From NCBI GenBank assembly GCA_040221175.1, contig JAVJVK010000019.1, forward strand, positions 434,001-498,000: a DNA stretch of 64,000 nucleotides, given 5' to 3'. Under the pieces are notes generated by a model. The model ran no database searches, was not told the DNA's origin, and saw only the letters and a program-made list of their open reading frames with translations. Below, piece by piece: positions 58,795 to 64,000 of this stretch; positions within the stretch are counted from its first letter, which is position 1, and each line of letters begins with the position of its first letter. Source of the DNA: Phycisphaerales bacterium. Lineage in GTDB: Bacteria > Planctomycetota > Phycisphaerae > Phycisphaerales > UBA1924. Made by a program: the position numbers and the translations under genes.

Positions 58795-61700
58795 TCACGG
58801 CGCGGTCCAGCCCGCCAGCCATTGCAACGCGAATGCCGCAATCGCCAGATCGTCCATCGCCCGGCCACGAGCCTCCGCCTGCGCCCACGCTTTACGGGCG
58901 TCGCCATCGAGTACGCCTGGCGCCTCATTCAGGCGTTCGGTCACCTCCCGCTGGCCGGCATCTCGCGGGAGCCCCCAGTCCTCCCGTAGCACCCGGGTCG
59001 CACCCACCAAGTGGGCTGCAGCGTCGTAGACGCGCACCGACAAGGCCAGATCGGCGACGGCCTCGATGGCGTTTATAAACCCGCCACGATCGCCCAGTTC
59101 CTGGAAGATCGTGATCGCCTCGGCGAGGAGCGGCGCCGCTTCAGTCGGACGGCCCTCGGCGCCGAGCACCGCGCCAAGGTTGGCACTCGCGATGGCGGTG
59201 CCCTGGCGGTCGCCCGTCTCTACGAAACTCGAGCGCGCCTGCTCGAAGCCCCGATGAGCCTCTGACAAATCGCCCGTGCGTTGAGCCAGTTCGGCCACGT
59301 TCATGAGTGAGCGCGCCATGGCCCTGTGATCGCCCAACTCCCGAAGGATCTCAGCCGAACGTGCGTAATTGGTCTTTGCTTCCACCAGGCGATTGGCCAA
59401 GCGGGCCACAATGCCAAGATTGTTCAGTGACATCGCTTCACCGCGTCGATCGCCGCGTTTGCGCTTCATTGCGAGCGAGGCGCCGAACAGCCGTTCGGCC
59501 TCTGCCAGATCGCCACGATCCATGGCGATCAGGCCCAAGCTATTGAGCGATGCGGCCTTGCCTCGCGCATCGCCTAACTGCTCGTAGATCGCCAGGGCCT
59601 CGCTCTGCTGGGCCCACGCCGATTCGTGCTCGCCGATGGTCCAGGCCATGGCGCCGGCCGCGTAGCGCGCGTCCGCCCGTGCCGTGGTCGGCTCGAGCGA
59701 TGCCCGGCATGCGCGGTCGCAAGCCATCAAGCCAACGCGGATGCGCCCGCGGACCCACCAATACCGCCAGACGCCAGCGCACACGCGTTGCGCAAGCTCT
59801 GCGGCGCTATCGGCCGCGGTATCGATTGCATCGAGCAGATCCTCCGCGCACACGTCCAGGCGTTCGAGCCATGCCCCCTGGTCAGTACCCGTCAGGCCGT
59901 CACGCGCGCCCAAGGCCAGCTCATCGTAGAATCGCAGTCGTCGGGACTGCACTTCGTCAAGCTCGCCTTCCGCTTCAAGGCGCTCGAGGGCGTACTCGCG
60001 GACCGATTCCATGAGCCGATATCGCGCCGACGCCCCGATGTGCTCGCTTACAAGCAGCGACTTGTCCGAGAGCACCGTGAGCATGTCCAGTGTTTCGAAC
60101 AGGTCCGCATCCGGACCAAGGACCCAGCAGGCGCCCTCGAGCGAGCAACCTTCGGTGAACACCGCGAGCCGCTGGAGGACGCGCCTCGAAAGGTCATCAA
60201 GCAAGTGGAACGACCAATCGATCGCGGCGCGCAGCGTTTGATGCCGGGCTTTGCGAACATCTGACGAACGCAAGAGCCGGAATCGATCATCCAGGTGCCG
60301 CTCGATCTGCTCTGCCGAGAGCATGCCTATACGCGCGGCGGCTAGCTCGATTGCCAGGGGGATGCCGTCCAGACGGCGACAGATACTCGCGACCGCCGGA
60401 GCGTTGGATCCGTTCAAGGCAAAACCGGCCCGGACTTCGCGGGCACGCTCAATGAACAGCGCGACGGATTCGCAAGCCAGTAGATCATCGACCGCCCAGC
60501 CATCTGCGGGCGTGGCCGCGGGAGGCGTCGTGGCTGGCGTTGCAGGCGTGTGGACCGAATCGACCTCCATCCGCCCGCGGCGGGTGGCCCTGCCCGGCAC
60601 ACCCAGGCTGGGTACGCGCCAGGCCAGTTCTCCTGGTGCTGCAAGTGGCTCCCGACCGGTGGCGAGGATACGAAGCTCACTGCATCGATCGACGAGTGCC
60701 ATCGCCACGTCACGTGCTCCCTCGCGCACGTGCTCGCAGTTGTCCAGCACCAGCAGAACTGGATTCGTCGAGATGTGATCGGCAACGGCGTCGAGTTGCG
60801 ATCGTCCGGGCTCATCAGACAAGCCCATGGCAGCGGCGATGGCGTCCACGACGCGCTCCGCGTCGCGTGCCGACAGGTCAACGAGCCAGACGCCGCCCTC
60901 GAAGCGATGCTGAACCCTGCGAGCCACTTCGATCGCCAGCCGCGTCTTGCCGCAGCCTCCTGCGCCAACCAGCGTGGTGAGCACACGATCGTGCAGCGCT
61001 TGGGTGATCTGGACAACCTCTGCAGCGCGACCGATGAACCGATCAAAGCTACGCGGCAGATTGGTGCGCCTGGTTGGCTCCTTCGCGGCGACATCTTCCT
61101 GATCCGTTGATGTCTTCAATGATCTTGGAGGAGCGACCGCGCCTTGCAGCACCACCCGCGCATCGTGGATCGACTCGAGGCGGTCGTCCGCCCTCCGTGC
61201 GAGGCAGGACCGCACGAGCGCAGCGACGCCATCGGGAAGTTCAGCGGGCAGGTGCGAGTAGTCGGGCTGGCCCACCAGCGTTGCAGCGATGCGATCGGCG
61301 TTCGTATGACCGTCGATTGCTCTTCGCCCGGTGAGGCATTCATAGAGCACGCATCCAAAGCTGAAGATGTCCGCTCGTGCGTCGACGGCCTCGGCGCGAC
61401 ACTGTTCAGGACTCATATAGCCGGGCGTGCCGGTCATCGCCGCCTCGACGGGGGCGTCCGCGCCCACGCCTCCAACGAGCGTGGGCGTACTCGCATCGGT
61501 GGCCTTCGGCGCCGTGCAGGCGATCCCGAAGTCGAGCACCTTCGCATCGCCGCTCTCAGTCACGAGAATGTTGTCGGGCTTGAGATCTCGATGAATGATG
61601 CCGTGCGCGTGCGCCGAATCCAAAGCGTCGGCGATCTGGAGCACAAGCGGAAGGATCCGGTCGAGACGACCAGCGAGTTGTGCAGCGACGTGGTGCAGTG

Positions 61701-61980
61701 CTTGCCCACGGACGTACTCGAGCACCAGGTAGGTCTTGCCATCCTCTTCCAGGAGTTGGTGGATCTGTGCGATGTGCGGATGGTTGAGTTGTGCAATGAT
61801 CCGTGCTTCATCGCGAAATCGAGTCATCCTCGAAGGGTCCGAGGAAACGTTGTCTGGGATCGCCTTGATGGCCACGAGCCGATCGAGCCGCTGATCACGA
61901 GCACGATACACCACCCCGTGGCCACCACGGCCGATTTCGGCTTCGATCTGGAACGACCCGATCCGATCAGGCGTGCTCAT
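58795..61980 (-). CDS. Ser/Thr kinase-AAA ATPase-TPR regulator
   Basis: A 1061-residue soluble protein of three parts. Residues 8-280: Hanks-type kinase with G-R-G-G-H-G-V-V-Y, Lys39, H-R-D-L-K-P-D-N (catalytic Asp132) and D-F-G at 150-152. Residues about 310-640: STAND-type ATPase with G-A-G-G-C-G-K-T (339-346), V-L-L-V-L-D-N-C-E and A-T-G-R-E-P-L. From about 700: TPR-like repeats (e.g. A-S-L-N-S-L-G-L-I-A, A-M-S-L-N-N-L-G-I-V). This resembles kinase/AfsR-like regulators that sense and phosphorylate partners. No membrane segment is seen. TACAGT lies 8 nt before ATG 61980; upstream in-frame extension is rejected. Confidence 0.9.
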   Translation of the reverse strand: MSTPDRIGSFQIEAEIGRGGHGVVYRARDQRLDRLVAIKAIPDNVSSDPSRMTRFRDEARIIAQLNHPHIAQIHQLLEEDGKTYLVLEYVRGQALHHVAAQLAGRLDRILPLVLQIADALDSAHAHGIIHRDLKPDNILVTESGDAKVLDFGIACTAPKATDASTPTLVGGVGADAPVEAAMTGTPGYMSPEQCRAEAVDARADIFSFGCVLYECLTGRRAIDGHTNADRIAATLVGQPDYSHLPAELPDGVAALVRSCLARRADDRLESIHDARVVLQGAVAPPRSLKTSTDQEDVAAKEPTRRTNLPRSFDRFIGRAAEVVQITQALHDRVLTTLVGAGGCGKTRLAIEVARRVQHRFEGGVWLVDLSARDAERVVDAIAAAMGLSDEPGRSQLDAVADHISTNPVLLVLDNCEHVREGARDVAMALVDRCSELRILATGREPLAAPGELAWRVPSLGVPGRATRRGRMEVDSVHTPATPATTPPAATPADGWAVDDLLACESVALFIERAREVRAGFALNGSNAPAVASICRRLDGIPLAIELAAARIGMLSAEQIERHLDDRFRLLRSSDVRKARHQTLRAAIDWSFHLLDDLSRRVLQRLAVFTEGCSLEGACWVLGPDADLFETLDMLTVLSDKSLLVSEHIGASARYRLMESVREYALERLEAEGELDEVQSRRLRFYDELALGARDGLTGTDQGAWLERLDVCAEDLLDAIDTAADSAAELAQRVCAGVWRYWWVRGRIRVGLMACDRACRASLEPTTARADARYAAGAMAWTIGEHESAWAQQSEALAIYEQLGDARGKAASLNSLGLIAMDRGDLAEAERLFGASLAMKRKRGDRRGEAMSLNNLGIVARLANRLVEAKTNYARSAEILRELGDHRAMARSLMNVAELAQRTGDLSEAHRGFEQARSSFVETGDRQGTAIASANLGAVLGAEGRPTEAAPLLAEAITIFQELGDRGGFINAIEAVADLALSVRVYDAAAHLVGATRVLREDWGLPRDAGQREVTERLNEAPGVLDGDARKAWAQAEARGRAMDDLAIAAFALQWLAGWTAP

Positions 61981-61988
61981 CCAGATCC

Positions 61989-61994
61989 ACTGTA
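61989..61994 (-). promoter_or_regulatory. Candidate -10 element of the kinase gene
   Basis: On the minus strand TACAGT ends 8 nt before ATG 61980. No ribosome site lies between. Confidence 0.4.
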
Positions 61995-62064
61995 TGCGAC
62001 CGGCGATCGCTCGCCCGAAGATGTCGATTGCTGATTGTCGGTGGTCACCAGGCTTGTTCGGCAC

Positions 62065-62160
62065 CCCGGGCCAGAAAAAGTCAAGGAGCGCCAAGAGATC
62101 GAGGGTTGTCAGCGAGCCATCACCGCCGAGGTCCGCCGCGGCGTCGACGTCAAGACCGCA
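62065..62160 (-). pseudogene. Dockerin-like coding fragment upstream of the kinase
   Basis: On the minus strand about 32 codons read C-G-L-D-V-D-A-A-A-D-L-G-G-D-G-S-L-T, then T-L-D-L-L-A-L-L-D-F-F, close to the dockerin-like repeats of the protein at 42020-42943. No signal peptide or gene body precedes it and no stop follows at the usual place, so it looks like the remnant of a C-terminal module. The rest of the 355-bp gap 61981-62335 holds only the kinase promoter and a 7-bp-stem hairpin at 62308-62326. Confidence 0.4.
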
Positions 62161-62335
62161 ACGACGGTGCAGCGGAGGCCCGAGGTCGCCCCCGGGCGCT
62201 GCGCATGATCGGTACCCGGGGCCGGGCCGACAGGATCGCGGCGCTGCAGGAGGCCCGGCGGCAGTCACGCAATCGGGTGCATCAGGCTGCGCTACCGTAC
62301 CGTCTCAACGGGGCTCACGGCCCCGTAGACCTTAC

Positions 62336-62421
62336 GGGCCCGTGGCGAAATCGGCAGACGCGGCGGACTTAAAATCCGCTTGGAGGAAACTCCAGTGTGG
62401 GTTCGAGTCCCACCGGGCCCA
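62336..62421 (+). tRNA. tRNA-Leu (anticodon UAA)
   Basis: An 86-nt class II tRNA. The acceptor stem pairs GGGCCCG (62336-62342) with CGGGCCC (62414-62420), discriminator A at 62421. The anticodon loop is CTTAAAA between GCGGA and TCCGC, giving anticodon TAA. A long variable arm has the stem TGGAG/CTCCA, and the T arm is GTGGG-TTCGAGT-CCCAC. CCA is not encoded. The long variable arm and UAA anticodon specify leucine codons UUA/UUG. Confidence 0.96.
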
Positions 62422-62542
62422 TCTCCTTGACAAACGACAGTCGCCCCGATCGATGGGGGAAGCCTCCGGCGGGCCGTCCTATCGTGGTGCGTCAACCTCA
62501 CGAGGCCGCCATCGCGGCCGCTGTCCGCAGGGGGCTCGCTCC

Positions 62543-63358
62543 ATGAACAATCTCAAGGGCCATCTCGTGCTCATCGGCGTGGCGATCGTCGGCGTCGCGC
62601 TCATCCTGGTCGCCATCCTCCTGCCGCCCAGCGAGGTCCCGCTGCCGCCCGACGACGAGCAGGCCTCGGCCCAGACCTCCGAAGGCCAGGACCCTACCAG
62701 TGAGCGCACGCCCCCGGCCGAGCCCAGGGCCGAAGCGATCGACGAGCCCGCACACGTCCGGCTTCTTCGGGCCGCCTCGGCGGGCGACACAGGGACCATC
62801 GACGGCCTGCTGGCCATGGGCGTGGATGTGGACAGCCGCGCAAGCCAGGCCGACGTGGACGCCGTCGCATCGCCCCAACTTGAAGTGGACGCCACGGCCC
62901 TCATGCTGGCCGCCCGCGACGGCAATGAACCCACCGTGCGGACGCTGCTCGAGGCCGGGGCCGACCCCAACGCCCGATCGGCGTCGGGCATGACCGCCCT
63001 GATGCATGCAGCCCAACAGGGCCAGACCGACGTGGTCGTTTCGTTGCTGGGCGCGGGGGCCGATCCGGCCATGCAGACCCAGGAGGGCCGCACGGCCCTG
63101 ATGCTCGCCGCCCGCAGCGGGGCCCACCAGCCCGCCAGCCTGCTGCTGGAGGCCGGGGCCGACCCCGATCAGACCGACGCCGACGGCGCCACGGCCCTCA
63201 TGCACGCGGCCGGGGCCCAGCAGTTGGAAGCCATCCTGGTGCTGCTGGGCGGCGGGGCCGACGTGCAGGCCGTGGACGATCGCGGCCGCGGGGCGATCGA
63301 CCGGGCGGGCGAGAGCGGCCCGGTGGCCGACATGCTGCGTGAGGCCGCCGGCGGCTGA
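62543..63358 (+). CDS. Membrane-anchored ankyrin repeat protein
   Basis: A 271-residue protein with one N-terminal transmembrane helix (about 8-28) and an acidic Pro/Ser/Thr-rich linker (about 30-70). Four to five ankyrin repeats follow, clear from T-A-L-M-L-A-A-R-D-G-N-E-P-T-V and later L-L-E-A-G-A-D-P-N, A-L-M-H-A-A-Q-Q-G and L-L-G-A-G-A-D-P. The repeats lie on the outer side of the membrane and would mediate protein binding. It follows the tRNA by 121 bp. Confidence 0.85.
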   Translation: MNNLKGHLVLIGVAIVGVALILVAILLPPSEVPLPPDDEQASAQTSEGQDPTSERTPPAEPRAEAIDEPAHVRLLRAASAGDTGTIDGLLAMGVDVDSRASQADVDAVASPQLEVDATALMLAARDGNEPTVRTLLEAGADPNARSASGMTALMHAAQQGQTDVVVSLLGAGADPAMQTQEGRTALMLAARSGAHQPASLLLEAGADPDQTDADGATALMHAAGAQQLEAILVLLGGGADVQAVDDRGRGAIDRAGESGPVADMLREAAGG

Positions 63359-63444
63359 ACCACGGCCTGACGATGGCCCGGTGGACGCCGAAATCGGGCT
63401 GACAAGCCGCCTTCCGCTGGAGCCCGCGCGGCCGGGCGGTCGAT

Positions 63445-63891
63445 ATGGGGCCACCGATGACCGACGTATCCGGCGTGCAGAACCCGAACCCGCTGGCCGC
63501 CCTCCAGGGGGCCTCCCACGCTGTCTCCCAAGGCGCTGGGCGGACGCTCCGCGTCACGCCGGCCGCCCCGAGCACCGTCCGCGCGACCCAGCGGACCGAC
63601 GTCATCAGCTTCACCAAGGCCGCCCAGCAGATCAGCGCGTCCCGAGCGACCCAGGCCGCGCCGGCGACCTACGGCCTCTCGGGCCTCCAGGCGACCACGC
63701 CCACCGCCGCCCAACGCGAGATGGGCAAGCTCGTGGCCGCCCGCGTCGACGCCCCGATGGACTACGTCTCGGGCCAGCTCACCGGCCGCAACGGGTCGCT
63801 GCCCTTCTACACCAACCCCGCGCTGGCCAACAGCGCCGCCACCAGCACCAACGCCGCGCGCCTGGGCACCTCGATCGACACGACCGGCTGA
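63445..63891 (+). CDS. Small hypothetical protein
   Basis: A 148-residue polar protein without signal peptide (ATG 63445, or ATG 63457). It is rich in Ala, Thr, Gln and Ser, with F-T-K-A-A-Q-Q-I-S and M-G-K-L-V-A-A-R-V-D-A-P-M-D-Y segments. These vaguely recall flagellar anti-sigma FlgM-like proteins, but the match is too weak to assign. The stop codon lies in a three-copy 13-bp repeat. Confidence 0.55.
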   Translation: MGPPMTDVSGVQNPNPLAALQGASHAVSQGAGRTLRVTPAAPSTVRATQRTDVISFTKAAQQISASRATQAAPATYGLSGLQATTPTAAQREMGKLVAARVDAPMDYVSGQLTGRNGSLPFYTNPALANSAATSTNAARLGTSIDTTG

Positions 63892-63919
63892 GACGGCCAG
63901 CTAAGACGGCCGGCTGAGC
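63881..63919. repeat. Three 13-bp tandem repeats over a stop codon
   Basis: CGACCGGCTGAGA, CGGCCAGCTAAGA and CGGCCGGCTGAGC follow each other without gap. The first copy contains the stop codon (TGA 63889-63891) of the preceding gene; in the other two the same position reads TAA or TGA. Confidence 0.6.
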
Positions 63920-63935
63920 ATCTGGGCGAGCAAGC

Positions 63936-64000
63936 TCAGCCCCGCAGCCGGATCCACGCCCCCATCGCCGCCGCCCCCACCAGGTTGCTTACCAGGTCCC
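63936..64000 (-). CDS. C-terminus of a VanZ-like membrane protein (partial)
   Basis: On the minus strand 20 codons run from the right edge to a TGA: D-L-V-S-N-L-V-G-A-A-A-M-G-A-W then I-R-L-R-G. D-x-x-S-N-x-x-G-A-x-x-G is typical of the last helix of VanZ-like proteins. Too short for certainty. Confidence 0.4.
   Translation of the reverse strand, partial: DLVSNLVGAAAMGAWIRLRG

Noticed and set aside
61981-62268. N-terminal extension of the kinase to 62268
   Set aside because: The kinase domain begins at M-S-T-P-D-R-I-G with a -10-like element just upstream; the extension contains a dockerin-like fragment that does not belong in a cytosolic kinase.
62308-62326. Terminator or regulatory hairpin in front of tRNA-Leu
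   Set aside because: ACGGGGC/GCCCCGT forms only a 7-bp stem with no T-run and no upstream gene on that strand; a role cannot be supported.

Overview
The window is GC-rich, gene-dense and single-copy, and reads as chromosome of a planctomycete, most likely class Phycisphaerae (inferred, no 16S present). Supporting signs are an arylsulfatase next to a true formylglycine-generating enzyme, C-terminal signals of the form V-P-A-P plus hydrophobic stretch plus Arg cluster, dockerin-like repeats with the D-G-D-G-x-L-T-x-F-D-F-L pattern, a large planctomycete-style pseudopilin, lpxB (an outer membrane with lipid A), many GTG/TTG starts, and weak or absent Shine-Dalgarno sites. There is no rRNA, IS element, prophage or CRISPR array. 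One tRNA (Leu, anticodon UAA) is present.

Layout. 1-4.1 kb: end of a fibronectin-like protein, secreted sulfatase plus its activating enzyme, and a bestrophin-like membrane protein. 4.1-11 kb: orphan histidine kinase divergent from rsmB, then a PTS IIA protein, an ABC-F ATPase (Uup type), two small membrane proteins and a lone CoA-transferase subunit B. 11.2-17.3 kb: complete seven-gene Mrp Na+/H+ antiporter operon (mrpABCDEFG). 17.3-18.9 kb: purE-purK. 18.9-20.6 kb (minus): pseudopilin-like protein and a phosphopantetheinyl transferase. 20.7-28.1 kb: the most unusual locus, four co-directional genes encoding a periplasmic adaptor, a GAF-HlyD fusion, a PqqD-like/M50 protease/HlyD fusion and a short SecA-like motor. 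28.0-31.5 kb (minus, tail-to-tail with it): five paralogous secreted proteins with V-P-A-P C-terminal signals. 31.6-36.6 kb: a coiled-coil membrane protein, tilS, an M24 aminopeptidase and three small membrane proteins. 36.7-41.9 kb: glycosyltransferase, Wzt-like ABC ATPase and a sulfotransferase-methyltransferase fusion, ended by a 12-bp-stem hairpin. 42-49.7 kb: dockerin-type secreted protein, an unknown envelope protein, and a vWA protein/response regulator/sensor kinase operon. 49.8-55.1 kb: lpxB, a zinc-ribbon membrane protein, a fibronectin-like protein, rdgB and an mhq-like quinone-defence pair. 55.1-58.4 kb: Ku and LigD (NHEJ). 58.8-62 kb: a Ser/Thr kinase-ATPase-TPR regulator. 62-64 kb: a dockerin-like gene fragment, tRNA-Leu, an ankyrin protein, a small hypothetical protein and the end of a VanZ-like protein.

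Three genome-scale signals cut across the genes. First, many operon-leading genes lack a Shine-Dalgarno site and instead carry a TANNNT hexamer ending 5-8 nt before the start codon, which points to leaderless transcripts. Second, two long intergenic regions hold exactly phased 21-bp tandem arrays of unrelated sequence, each with partial 42-bp alternation. Third, translational coupling by ATGA/GTGA/TGATG overlaps is very common.

The best candidate for an undescribed system is the SecA-like/M50/HlyD/GAF module at 20.7-28.1 kb with the neighbouring array of five paralogous exported proteins as possible, unproven, clients.
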